Below, in pieces: positions 45,353 through 54,427 of a stretch of 64,000 nucleotides of DNA. Numbering within the stretch: the first letter of the stretch is position 1; every line of letters starts with the position of its first letter. The translations under genes and the position numbers were made by a program. The notes beneath the pieces were generated by a model. It did not search any database, was not told the origin of the DNA, and saw nothing but the letters and a program-made list of their open reading frames with translations. The DNA comes from an uncultured Verrucomicrobiales bacterium (lineage in GTDB: Bacteria > Verrucomicrobiota > Verrucomicrobiia > Verrucomicrobiales > Akkermansiaceae), in contig CALGZA010000062.1 of assembly GCA_937934595.1 (NCBI GenBank), positions 23,753 through 87,752 of the forward strand. The letters run 5' to 3'.

Positions 45353-48300
45353 TCACTTACCAAACTGGATATTCCTCACCTCAAATGGCTTTATATTCAG
45401 CACCACTTCTCCTCCATCAGAACCTAAAGCATACATCTCATTCTCCATCAGATCCACCTCGTGAACCTCAGAATCACAATGAAGAGATGAAACCAAACTT
45501 AAATCACCCCTTGATTGATAGGCCTCATACAGCCTCACCACCACATCACTACCTCGCTCCGCTCGCTTAACAGAATCAATGATAACACCAGCTCTACCCA
45601 CAGCAAAAAATGACTGCTCACTTGGCAAATCACCAACATGCTCACCCGTCTTCTGCATAACCAGCGGCACATTCAAACTATAAGCCTGCTCTATGACACC
45701 ACCCTCTTGTAACGTGCCATAATGCGGCAACAATGAATAGGTAAACTGATGCACCCCCCTGTCTGCCTCAGGATCAGGCGCTCCCCCTGACTTCAGTAAC
45801 GTCATATACATATCACGCCCCTTAACACTATGACCATATTTAGAATCATTTAACATCGCCACACCATAACCAGATTCAGACAAATCCACCCACTTATAAG
45901 CTGGTAAATCAAATCCCATTCTATCCTCAGATCGATTCACATGCGTAGACCTCTCCACATGACCATATTGTGTCTCGTAACTCGCCCTATGACTACGCAC
46001 CTCAACTGGAAACACCACCTTCAACAACCTATTACGCTCCTGCCAATCAACCTCCGTCCTAAAATCCACCCTGCGGCTACCAGCATTTATAACAATATCC
46101 TGCTCTATCTGAGATTGACCAAACGCCCTACTCACATGAAGAACCACCCTCAAATCCCCCTGCTCAACCACACTCACCATCGCATGATCTAACAAATGCT
46201 CAACACTAGCTTCATAAAAGAAATCAACATCGCCAGCTCCCCCCCCATTCGGATAATCATTATGCACCTGAAAAAGATTACCCATCGAATCCTCAGCTAT
46301 AACCTCTCGGCTATTCTCCACATCATACAAACTAGTCACCAAACCAGAATGATTCACCTCTAAAGTCACCAACCCATTATAAACAGAATAACCATCATCA
46401 GTATACTCTATCGTAACCGGTGTCAGCCCCTCAGGTAAACCAGCCCCAGAATCAGACGCTATAACCGTATAACCACACTGCGGAACCGTCACAAATCCAA
46501 GCTCACCACCAGGTAACTCCACCACTTCATCACGTACATGAGACAGTGAATTAAACACCAGCACAGGATCAGTATAACCCTCAGTCGTTACCATCCCACT
46601 CAGCAGCTCCATCGCTCTATCCCTAACAGCTAAAGCTATCTCCTCAATATTCGCATAATCACACCGGCTATCCTCATAAACCCAATGAATAGAACCACCA
46701 GACAAAATATGCTTCGACTGATTCAACAACAAAAGCTTCCACGCCCTATCCAAAGCACGTGAAGTCAAACTATCCTGCTTACTTTTAATATGCCCCTGAA
46801 CATCCCACAAAGGAATCTTCCCCAAAGCAGGCATCTTAACCAACAACTCATCCTCACCAAGAGACGCCATCACAACCTGCAACATCTCAGCATCGCGTAA
46901 TAAAAATTCACAACGACGATTCATCTTCTTATTAAATGCCTGACTCGTCAAACCACCACGCCTCAATCCAAGTTCCAGCTCCCCCCGCCATACTGACGGA
47001 TACTGAATATCCGCACTAGCATTCTCAAAAAAATCAACCACAGAACCCAATGAAACCTGCGGAAGACCCTCAAAATCACTATACCTTCTTGCCAACTCTA
47101 TCTGATCTACACGCGAACACTCATCATCCTCACTAAACGTCATCAAAGAATGACTCAACCTATCCGCATCACCAAAATGATCCTGCGAATATAAAATACC
47201 CTCAGCCCCCAAATAACCACTACCATCGACAGGAGGTATATGGGTAAACACCTCAGATCCATCCAAACCCTGCCAATTAAATGAAGAATGAGGAAATGCC
47301 AACACATCAGACCCTGATGAATACTTCATCAATAACCAATCAACCCCAGACTTCTCCAGTAATTGCGGTAAACCCGCCACATAACCACAAGCATCAGACA
47401 TAGTCATAACACGACCATCCAAACCAAGCTCATCCATCAAAAAATGCTTACCATGCAATAGCTGCCTCACTATCGAATCACCAGAAACCAAATGACAATC
47501 AGCCTCAACCCACATCCCCCCAACATGCTCCCACTGACCACGCTTAACCGCCGCCTTAATCGCTGAAAAAATTGATGGATAATACTTACGCATCCATAAA
47601 TAATAAACAGTCTCAGAACAAGCATATCGATAATCGGGATATCGCTCCATCTCCCGTAAAACAGTCGTAAAATGTCGTGCACACCGCCTTATAGACTCCC
47701 TCAATGGATAACTCCAGGCATCAGCCACAGAACCAGATCCCACAGCAGTCACACAGTGTGAGGTGTCTCCATTACGCTTATACAAAACCTCATTCAGTGC
47801 TCCACGCGCTGACTGAATACAATACTGATTCGCATACTCCAAATCCTGACACGACTCATTCAATGCCCTCAACAAATGCCCCCTCCTAGGCATACCCGCA
47901 GGCAGCAAAAACATCGCTTCAGACACAGACCTAAAATCAATCAACAACTGATAAGCCTCATCATCATATGTCCCCATCCTCGCCAAACCTAACCTATACT
48001 GCAGATCGCCATCATAATCAGGCATCAATAGATCATCCCCACTCACTCCTAAACCTCCAGTTGGCCCAGCCACAGCCTCTATATAAAACTCAATCCGCTC
48101 ACCACCGAGCGCAGAATCTATTAAAGTAATCACCTCACCATTTCCACTCACAGAAACAACCGGCTTCCCATCCATCCACACCATCCCCTCATATCCTACC
48201 CCCTGCAAACCAACCATACTAAGATGAACATCCGCCACCACCTTCTCACCCTGCCAATGCATCGGCACATCACCACTAAACTTAAACCAAGTCGTATCCC

Positions 48301-48499
48301 ACCTCGCTCCCCACTCATCCCCCACAACCATTGGCTTATAATCCAAACCTACAGCAACTCCATAAGGAATCGGTTCCCCACCCACCGACACAGCCTCTAC
48401 CTCCAATGAACAGTAATCACGCTGAATCAACGGCAATATAAAACGCTCAGGAGCTAGCCGTATCCTCTCCTCAGTGATAGAAATTAAATCATCGTGCAT
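45353..48499 (-). CDS. glycoside hydrolase family 38-like protein lacking the metal ligands
   Basis: A 1048-residue protein colinear with bacterial GH38 alpha-mannosidases. It keeps the family layout (YPLRESIRRC, HVGGMWVEADCHLVSGDS, SDACGYVAGLPQLL, GGLTSQAFNKKMNRR and the beta-sandwich C-terminus). However, the signature GHxHxD-AW reads GSGSVADAW (254-262), so both histidines and the aspartate are gone. The later NQFHDILPG motif reads NQSKHILSG, so the third ligand is Lys596. Asp369 aligns with the nucleophile position. It should not bind the usual zinc or calcium. It may be a binding protein or an altered enzyme. It follows the secreted-protein gene by 9 bases, as one operon. Confidence 0.8.
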   Translation of the reverse strand: MHDDLISITEERIRLAPERFILPLIQRDYCSLEVEAVSVGGEPIPYGVAVGLDYKPMVVGDEWGARWDTTWFKFSGDVPMHWQGEKVVADVHLSMVGLQGVGYEGMVWMDGKPVVSVSGNGEVITLIDSALGGERIEFYIEAVAGPTGGLGVSGDDLLMPDYDGDLQYRLGLARMGTYDDEAYQLLIDFRSVSEAMFLLPAGMPRRGHLLRALNESCQDLEYANQYCIQSARGALNEVLYKRNGDTSHCVTAVGSGSVADAWSYPLRESIRRCARHFTTVLREMERYPDYRYACSETVYYLWMRKYYPSIFSAIKAAVKRGQWEHVGGMWVEADCHLVSGDSIVRQLLHGKHFLMDELGLDGRVMTMSDACGYVAGLPQLLEKSGVDWLLMKYSSGSDVLAFPHSSFNWQGLDGSEVFTHIPPVDGSGYLGAEGILYSQDHFGDADRLSHSLMTFSEDDECSRVDQIELARRYSDFEGLPQVSLGSVVDFFENASADIQYPSVWRGELELGLRRGGLTSQAFNKKMNRRCEFLLRDAEMLQVVMASLGEDELLVKMPALGKIPLWDVQGHIKSKQDSLTSRALDRAWKLLLLNQSKHILSGGSIHWVYEDSRCDYANIEEIALAVRDRAMELLSGMVTTEGYTDPVLVFNSLSHVRDEVVELPGGELGFVTVPQCGYTVIASDSGAGLPEGLTPVTIEYTDDGYSVYNGLVTLEVNHSGLVTSLYDVENSREVIAEDSMGNLFQVHNDYPNGGGAGDVDFFYEASVEHLLDHAMVSVVEQGDLRVVLHVSRAFGQSQIEQDIVINAGSRRVDFRTEVDWQERNRLLKVVFPVEVRSHRASYETQYGHVERSTHVNRSEDRMGFDLPAYKWVDLSESGYGVAMLNDSKYGHSVKGRDMYMTLLKSGGAPDPEADRGVHQFTYSLLPHYGTLQEGGVIEQAYSLNVPLVMQKTGEHVGDLPSEQSFFAVGRAGVIIDSVKRAERGSDVVVRLYEAYQSRGDLSLVSSLHCDSEVHEVDLMENEMYALGSDGGEVVLNIKPFEVRNIQFGK

Positions 48500-48508
48500 C
48501 TCCCCAGA

Positions 48509-49414
48509 TTACTTGCCGTTAAGCTTATTGACCATCGCCCTATCAATCACAAAATTAGCACTACCAAATTTCTTAACAGCTCCATTCTCCTTCACCCAAT
48601 AATCAAAAACCTTAACCGGTTGCACACCCTTCACAACAGACATCAAAAAAACACGTATCCTCAGAACCTCCTTACCAGTACTACCCTCAAGCGACTTAGT
48701 AGCAAACTGAACTTCATTCAGCCCATCAACTCCACCCCCTAATACCACCTCAGAAACAATATCATTCTGCACCCTATGATCTGAAACCTTATTCACCCTC
48801 ATCTTCACCTCTCTCCCAGGCGCTACCACATGAATCTTGGCTATATACTTAGCCCTACCCACCTCAATAGGCATCCTAGGAACAACTCCTGATGGCTGGA
48901 AATCCTTCTGATTCACATAACTCAAATCACCAGCCTTAAGCTTCTTCCTTACATCCTTCAAGTCGTTCAATCGTATATAATCAGCCATATCATACTTCCA
49001 TCTACCTCGCTCATTCACATAATGAAGAACCAATAAGTTCTCAGTAGGCTTTCCACCCACACCAAAATCAACCTTACCAAAATACACCCCAATAGCCGTA
49101 GCTCCCTTAGCCCTAACATTAAGCGCCTTCAACCCAGCCAATGAAGGAGGACTAGCTGGAACATTAAACACCATAGCAGGATAAGGCTTCCTCTCAGAGA
49201 CTATCCTATTCTTTATATGAACCTGACGATGAGTCGCTGTAAATTGAGCCCATAAATTATAATTCTTCTTGATCATTGCTTTTCTCCACTGCATGTATAC
49301 AGCCTCCAAATGAGACTTTAATCGAGCATCTACTACAGCCTGAGCATCTGCCCTCTGTTTCACGATAAAAAGTGTTACAAAAACAGCGCAGAGAGTTAAT
49401 AATCGTTTATTCAT
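48509..49414 (-). CDS. secreted protein of unknown function upstream of the GH38-like gene
   Basis: A 301-residue protein with an N-terminal signal peptide (cleavage near RADAQA). The first part, with AVYMQWRKAMIKKNYNLWAQ, suggests an NTF2/SnoaL-like helix and sheet, and GRWKYDMADYIRLNDLKD marks its end. A second, beta-rich domain follows (about 185-300, APGREVKMRVNKVSDHRVQ). Family not recognised. It is the first gene of a two-gene unit with the GH38-like gene, so the products may act on the same glycan. Confidence 0.6.
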   Translation of the reverse strand: MNKRLLTLCAVFVTLFIVKQRADAQAVVDARLKSHLEAVYMQWRKAMIKKNYNLWAQFTATHRQVHIKNRIVSERKPYPAMVFNVPASPPSLAGLKALNVRAKGATAIGVYFGKVDFGVGGKPTENLLVLHYVNERGRWKYDMADYIRLNDLKDVRKKLKAGDLSYVNQKDFQPSGVVPRMPIEVGRAKYIAKIHVVAPGREVKMRVNKVSDHRVQNDIVSEVVLGGGVDGLNEVQFATKSLEGSTGKEVLRIRVFLMSVVKGVQPVKVFDYWVKENGAVKKFGSANFVIDRAMVNKLNGK

Positions 49415-49506
49415 AAACCAATATTGACACCTTATTCAGTAGATAGAAAATAAAAAAATCACAATTACCAAACAAACCCACTAAAACCACTCTCCCTCAA
49501 CACACT

Positions 49507-50364
49507 ATGGAACCCGCAGCAACCAACATCAACAAAACCGATAACATCAACATGCCAGAGGAAGAACTCCTAGAAAATGAAGTAGCGCACACGTATAAAA
49601 AAATCGGCGACATCGAACTCAAAGCCAACTTCTTATACCCAGATAACTGTAAAAAAGGCGAACAAAGAACCATCATCGTCTTCTTCCATGACGGACAGTG
49701 GGATCAGCAAATGGTCAGCCAGTTCGCACCTCAAGCTCTCCACTTCGTTACACGTGATGCCATCGTCATCCTCGCTGAATACAGCGTATCATCTGTTCAT
49801 AATACCACCCCAGAACAATCCATAGAAGACGCTCAGTCACTCATCCTCTGGCTCAGACAAAACCACCTAGAACTCGGACTCGACCCACAAAAAATAATCG
49901 CCTGTGGCGCAGGAAGCGGAGCACACATCGCACTCTGCGCAGCTCTCAATAACACCGTCCTTAATAACGGACTATTCGACAGCAGACCAAATGCCCTCAT
50001 CCTCTACAGCGCCATTATCGACACAACAAAAAAATCAGAAGCATACGAACTCTTCTCAGATAAAAAAATCGCCATCAAAACCAGCCCATCAAAGTCCATA
50101 AAGAAAAACGCCCCACCCATGATCTTCTACCACGGATCAGCTGACAAAACATCACCCATCAGCGAAATAGAACTATTCACAAAAAAAATGCGCCGCAAAA
50201 AAAACACATGCATGTTCTACCCTTTCCCACAATGCACGCACAGCTTCTTCAACTTTAACGTAGATCAACAACACTTCGTCCGCGCACTCGAAAGCTCAGA
50301 CTGCTTCCTCGCTGACCACGGATACCTCAAGGACGCCCCAGAAGGAACCTTCTTCAGCGTCTAA
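49507..50364 (+). CDS. alpha/beta hydrolase, carboxylesterase-like
   Basis: A 285-residue protein without signal peptide, related to hormone-sensitive-lipase/BD-FAE-type hydrolases. The nucleophile elbow GAGSGAHIAL holds the likely serine. The acid is in GSADKTSPIS and the base in QCTHSFFNF. The oxyanion region reads VFFHDGQWDQ, without the usual HGGG, so oxyanion binding may differ. An alternative start at 49552 (MPEEELLENEVA) would remove 15 residues. Its stop codon overlaps the stop of the convergent gene at 50361. Confidence 0.7.
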   Translation: MEPAATNINKTDNINMPEEELLENEVAHTYKKIGDIELKANFLYPDNCKKGEQRTIIVFFHDGQWDQQMVSQFAPQALHFVTRDAIVILAEYSVSSVHNTTPEQSIEDAQSLILWLRQNHLELGLDPQKIIACGAGSGAHIALCAALNNTVLNNGLFDSRPNALILYSAIIDTTKKSEAYELFSDKKIAIKTSPSKSIKKNAPPMIFYHGSADKTSPISEIELFTKKMRRKKNTCMFYPFPQCTHSFFNFNVDQQHFVRALESSDCFLADHGYLKDAPEGTFFSV

Positions 50365-50810
50365 ATATAATCTATCCACCCACGCCCTAATCCAGGCAAA
50401 ACACCCTTTACCCTCCCACGCGGAACCTCCCCGCCAGCCCGCTCAATAATACGAAAAACCACAGCACAGCAATTCGACCGCGGAACCCCTCCACGCGTCC
50501 TCCCCCATGGCCATATCCCACTGAATGCATAGTTCCCATGCATTTCATCTAGCACCTCTTCCGCAGCCGCTATCACCACCCCTGACCACTCAGCATCAGA
50601 CAGCCCATCAGGAGCAAGCACTTCTAACAATCCACGCTTAAATGCCCTGTCATAATCACGCTTATAATCCCGGATCACATGCAGAGCACCACCAGCCTTT
50701 GACCCAGAAAAAGTAACCTTAACACCATCCCCATCAATCACCTCTAACCATACATGAGTCCCCATTCCTAAGAACGAACCTTCAGCAATATGAGCCTTGA
50801 TCAAAACCAT
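50361..50810 (-). CDS. unknown protein, possibly permuted papain-like
   Basis: A 149-residue protein from the ATG at 50810 (an ATG at 50846 would add 12 hydrophobic residues). A histidine in GMGTHVWLEV precedes a cysteine in SNCCAVVFRIIERAGG by about 95 residues. This His-then-Cys order matches circularly permuted NlpC/P60-like folds (YiiX/LRAT type), but the match rests on two motifs only. It is cytoplasmic by sequence. It follows the DUF1877-like gene. The TAG stop overlaps the TAA of the convergent gene as CTAA. Confidence 0.45.
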   Translation of the reverse strand: MVLIKAHIAEGSFLGMGTHVWLEVIDGDGVKVTFSGSKAGGALHVIRDYKRDYDRAFKRGLLEVLAPDGLSDAEWSGVVIAAAEEVLDEMHGNYAFSGIWPWGRTRGGVPRSNCCAVVFRIIERAGGEVPRGRVKGVLPGLGRGWIDYI

Positions 50811-50849
50811 CACCTCTAATCTAAACCCTATCCACAAAAATATCATCCT

Positions 50850-51374
50850 CTAAATATGACTAACCAGCACAAACTCATTCGCACCAGCAGCCAAACTAAA
50901 AAACCTCTGAAGCGCAGGAAACAAATCCTCTAACATCAAGTCAGCCTCCTCATCTCCCACAGTATCCACATCACCCATATCCATCTCAGCCAAGCCATCC
51001 CTCGCCCTCATCACCTGATCCTGGCTTAGCACCCTAATACAACCATGCTCAGTATATATCTGAGAACGCCTCCCATCATCCATAATCATCTTCAAAACAG
51101 AACTACCAGGAAACCCCCTTAACAAAAACGGCCAGAAACCCTCAAACGCAAAATTCATCCCCTCACCACTCCAGCGCTCCTCCATCAAGCCAAGTATCTG
51201 CCCAGGATCACCAGAACGAGTCATCGACTGCATCATCAACTCCTGATCAAAACCCATATCCTCCACAGTATCTATCACCGCCTCAGGATTCCCCATAAAT
51301 TCATCAAACCCTTCCCTAGGCATCCTCGTAAATACCAATATCGAATCTCCATTCATATCCTTATCCCTTATCAT
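50850..51374 (-). CDS. DUF1877 (YfbM)-like protein, tentative
   Basis: A 174-residue acidic protein. The C-terminal half (YTEHGCIRVLSQDQVMRARDGL, LFPALQRFFSLAAGANEFVL) resembles the YfbM/DUF1877 pattern in which a small alpha/beta protein ends with LR.FY..A...G. The match is weak. The ATG at 51374 overlaps ychJ by 14 bases. The ATG at 51356 lies just past the ychJ stop and follows AAGGAT, so it is an equally good start. It is part of the ychJ-containing operon. Function unknown. Confidence 0.5.
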   Translation of the reverse strand: MIRDKDMNGDSILVFTRMPREGFDEFMGNPEAVIDTVEDMGFDQELMMQSMTRSGDPGQILGLMEERWSGEGMNFAFEGFWPFLLRGFPGSSVLKMIMDDGRRSQIYTEHGCIRVLSQDQVMRARDGLAEMDMGDVDTVGDEEADLMLEDLFPALQRFFSLAAGANEFVLVSHI

Positions 51375-51795
51375 CTAAATACTTCCACTGCCCCTTATAC
51401 CTCCTAAAACGTGAATTCTCACGCAGCTCACTAAACTCACCATCACAATGATACTGCGCCACAAACTCCACCTTTCCCTTCTTATCTTCAGCACCACCCT
51501 TACTCTTACTTATAATCCGTAATTTACGCCACAGCATATCATCCACCACATCATCCAACTCCTCCCGCAGACTCTTCTCACGTGAATCAGGATGCGTAGA
51601 ACTCACCAAATAATCCACTAACCGAAAGAAAAATGCAGAATACCTAGCTCGCATTAATAACTCAGCAGTCACAGGCTGAGCCTTCCCTATATGATAATTA
51701 CGACAACAATCATAATAAATCTCCCCAGAACCACAAGGGCACTCAGACCTTGATCGTATCTTCAACATCGGCTCATCATCCATATTCATACCCAT
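51361..51795 (-). CDS. ychJ: YchJ-family protein with SEC-C motif
   Basis: A 144-residue protein of the UPF0225/YchJ type. A zinc-binding SEC-C motif stands near the N-terminus (CPCGSGEIYYDCC, Cys19, Cys21, Cys30, Cys31). The rest is an NTF2-like fold typical of the family (ELLMRARYSAFFFRLVDYLV, VEFVAQYHCDGEFSELRENSRF). Its function is unknown. SEC-C motifs in SecA bind SecB. The downstream gene overlaps or directly follows it. Confidence 0.85.
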   Translation of the reverse strand: MGMNMDDEPMLKIRSRSECPCGSGEIYYDCCRNYHIGKAQPVTAELLMRARYSAFFFRLVDYLVSSTHPDSREKSLREELDDVVDDMLWRKLRIISKSKGGAEDKKGKVEFVAQYHCDGEFSELRENSRFRRYKGQWKYLDDKG

Positions 51796-51854
51796 TAGCT
51801 ATCAAAGCAACAACACTTTGCCTAGCTATTTACCAGACTCATCACACTCACCAC

Positions 51855-52316
51855 CTAAAAAAAACGCGATACTATCATCTCCAAATACTCAGCATCCACT
51901 GAATCAAAATAATGTAACATAGTAGAATCCACATCTAAAACAGCTATTACCTCACCTCCCACAGTAACAGGAACCACAATCTCACTAGCAGACCGAGCAT
52001 CACATGCAATATGCCCAGGAAAAGCATGAACATCCTCTACCACCTGTGTCTCACCAGTCTCCGCAGCCGTCCCACAAACACCCCTCCCCATCCCTATCCT
52101 CAAGCAAGCAGGCGTCCCCTGATAAGGACCTATGACTAACTCACCACCAAGATTCCTATAAAATCCAGTCCAATAAAAACCCTCAAATGCACCATGAAGA
52201 ACTGACGCTATAGACGCCATCTTCACTATCTCATCACCCTCACCCTCCAGAAGACCACCTAACTTCAATAAACATTCACCATACTTCTCTACTTTCTCAT
52301 CACTCATTACACTCAT
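51855..52316 (-). CDS. msrC: free methionine (R)-sulfoxide reductase (GAF domain)
   Basis: A 153-residue GAF-domain protein with the fRMsr signature GPYQGTPACLRI, GRGVCGTAA and GHIACDARSASEIVVP. The three conserved cysteines are Cys71, Cys81 and Cys105. It reduces free methionine-R-sulfoxide with thioredoxin in the cytoplasm. The promoter -10 box (TATGAG) abuts the first ATG, so the fourth codon (ATG at 52307) may be the real start of a leaderless message. It is read away from the GTPase-like gene pair, sharing a 57-base intergenic region. Confidence 0.88.
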   Translation of the reverse strand: MSVMSDEKVEKYGECLLKLGGLLEGEGDEIVKMASIASVLHGAFEGFYWTGFYRNLGGELVIGPYQGTPACLRIGMGRGVCGTAAETGETQVVEDVHAFPGHIACDARSASEIVVPVTVGGEVIAVLDVDSTMLHYFDSVDAEYLEMIVSRFF

Positions 52317-52345
52317 CTCATATCACGATAAACTCTGCTTGTGAA
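52317..52345 (-). promoter_or_regulatory. msrC promoter, -35 overlapping the divergent GTPase promoter
   Basis: TTCACA (52340-52345), 17 bases, TATGAG (52317-52322), directly before the first msrC ATG. The -35 box occupies the same bases as the divergent one. Confidence 0.45.
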
Positions 52346-52367
52346 ATCGATTTTTAAACAGTAAATT
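52339..52367 (+). promoter_or_regulatory. promoter of the GTPase-like gene pair, leaderless layout
   Basis: TTGTGA (52339-52344), 17 bases, TAAATT (52362-52367), then 6 bases to the ATG at 52374. Confidence 0.6.
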
Positions 52368-52373
52368 CCAAAC

Positions 52374-54413
52374 ATGCCTCAACCAGTATCAATAAAATCT
52401 CAATGGATTTCCCAATGGCCAGATGACGGAAAAACCCTAGATCTCCCAAAAGCACTGGAGGCAGCACAACACAGCAACATCTCCGAAGACATTCTAGCAA
52501 CCCAAAGAAGCCTCAACACAGCAGAAAAACTCAGCAAGCACCCCATACTAGCCGTCACAGGACAACTAAACTCAGGAAAATCCAGCGTTGTCGCAAGCTT
52601 CCTCAGCCCAGCCGGCAGAGCACGCGTCCCAAGAGGATCATCCAGCACCACAGGCACGCACCGCTTCGTCTACTGGGTCCCACAAACATGGCTAGATAAC
52701 AACTCATTCAGAGAACTACTCCTTGACCTCATCGCCACCGCACACCCAAACGGCGTAGAATTCCTAGACACTGACCCAGAAAAAGCATTCGAACAATACC
52801 GCAGCGGCAGAGACAAGCTAGAAACCCTATCCATCCCACTCATTGCTGGTGACCCACTACTAGACCAGCTAGGAACCGGACTCCTAGACTGCCCAGACAT
52901 CCAGACCCACGACCACACAGAAGAAAACCCAAACGCAGTCGCAGCTGAAAACCCAAGACTAGAATTCCTCTCAGCAGCAGCCAGAGTATGCTCCGCATTC
53001 CTCATCGTCTGGAACAGAGCAGCCATCCGTGACCGCCTCATCGAGATCATGCTCACAGCTCTCAGACAAAGAATGGCATCAGCTCCACTCTACCTCCTCA
53101 TCAACATGATCCGCCCAGAAGAAGGCCAGCCAGAAAGAACCATGGATGATCGTGACGTCACCAGACTAATTGAACAATTTAACATCCCCGCTAAACAAAT
53201 CTACGGTGCATTCGACTTCGCCATAGAAGGAAGAGACGAACGCCCAGGCTGGAGAGACTTCACACCTGACAGACTCGTCAAAAAATTCGATAAAGCAGAA
53301 GCCCCACAGTTCTACCCTCTAACAGAAGGAACTAAGTCAAAAGGAGACCTCTACACACTCTCTAAAAACCTCGACGTCGCAGAAATACAACTAACCAAAA
53401 TCGCCGACCACCAAACTGAACTCAACAACCTATTCAACCAAGCTAACACCACCATCAACAAATGGGTAACTGACTCAAAAAAGGAAATAGTCAATGCTCA
53501 CAAAGGACTACTCGACACATGCCACAGCATGATGACCGAAGAAAGCACCGGAGAACCACTCCAAATCATGTCCCCAGAATTCGCAGCAGCTCTCCACGAA
53601 AGCCTAGTCAGAACCGCTCCCTACGCACTCAAAATACCCCTAAAACTTGCCAACCCATTCGATAAAGCATTCGGCAGCACCAAAAAATTCATCCGCAAAC
53701 TCAACCTAAAAGCAGTAGCCAAAGACAAAATAAAAAACATCGAAGGCGAACTCAAACAACACCTCAAACTAGGATCCATCAAAATCGCCAGCAGCAACGC
53801 TCTCGCACACAAAATGCAAAGCCACAGATGGTGCCCACCTAACACCAAAATACCCGATATCGAAAACGCCTGGAACAGCATCTTCGACAACTTCCAGAAA
53901 CACCCCATCGAAAGCTTCGACACAGAAATGTTAGACCGCTCAGCTCAAAACCGCTGGGACAGCTTCAGCGCCATGCAGAAATTCACCATCGGCGGCAAAG
54001 CCCTCCTCGGAACCATCGGCGGCCTTGCCGCCGTCTGCGGCATAGCCACTCTCGCAGTTGACGGCGGAGCCACACTCTTCGCAGCCACATCAGTCTCTCA
54101 CGCCATCAACGGAAGCATCGCCGCGGTCATCGCAGCAGGCGGATCCGCCACAGCCATGGTAGGCTTCCAAGACTCCCTACTTAAAGACAACACCCTCCCC
54201 TACCTATCCAGACTTTTCGCCATCACCTGTGACACCTTCCGCATCCCACGTGAAATCCCAGGCTCCCCCACCAAAGTAAGCTTCAAAAATAACAAAGGAA
54301 ATAAAACCAATCACACACTCTCATCATCACCAGAACTAAAAACCTTCCCAGCTGTCACACCACTCACAGACAAGCGTATCTGGAAGTCAGAAAAGACATC
54401 CAACAAAAATTAA
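52374..54413 (+). CDS. membrane-associated P-loop GTPase-like protein, dynamin-like (first of pair)
   Basis: A 679-residue protein. The P-loop is GQLNSGKS (63-70), a threonine-rich switch I candidate is STTGTH (91-96) and the switch II motif is LLDCPDIQT (DCPD at 172-175, a variant of DxxG). A classical N/TKxD guanine motif is not obvious, so nucleotide preference is open. A long helical region (330-530) is followed by a hydrophobic stretch (about 539-598) likely to enter the membrane, then a polar tail. This layout resembles bacterial dynamin-like proteins. The second member starts 14 bases later. The function is unknown. Confidence 0.65.
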   Translation: MPQPVSIKSQWISQWPDDGKTLDLPKALEAAQHSNISEDILATQRSLNTAEKLSKHPILAVTGQLNSGKSSVVASFLSPAGRARVPRGSSSTTGTHRFVYWVPQTWLDNNSFRELLLDLIATAHPNGVEFLDTDPEKAFEQYRSGRDKLETLSIPLIAGDPLLDQLGTGLLDCPDIQTHDHTEENPNAVAAENPRLEFLSAAARVCSAFLIVWNRAAIRDRLIEIMLTALRQRMASAPLYLLINMIRPEEGQPERTMDDRDVTRLIEQFNIPAKQIYGAFDFAIEGRDERPGWRDFTPDRLVKKFDKAEAPQFYPLTEGTKSKGDLYTLSKNLDVAEIQLTKIADHQTELNNLFNQANTTINKWVTDSKKEIVNAHKGLLDTCHSMMTEESTGEPLQIMSPEFAAALHESLVRTAPYALKIPLKLANPFDKAFGSTKKFIRKLNLKAVAKDKIKNIEGELKQHLKLGSIKIASSNALAHKMQSHRWCPPNTKIPDIENAWNSIFDNFQKHPIESFDTEMLDRSAQNRWDSFSAMQKFTIGGKALLGTIGGLAAVCGIATLAVDGGATLFAATSVSHAINGSIAAVIAAGGSATAMVGFQDSLLKDNTLPYLSRLFAITCDTFRIPREIPGSPTKVSFKNNKGNKTNHTLSSSPELKTFPAVTPLTDKRIWKSEKTSNKN

Positions 54414-54427
54414 AAAAAGGCTCTAAC

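Noticed and set aside
45353..48499. Frameshift or error explaining the missing GH38 ligands
   Set aside because: The changes are in three separate motifs, while the reading frame and the surrounding conserved residues are intact.
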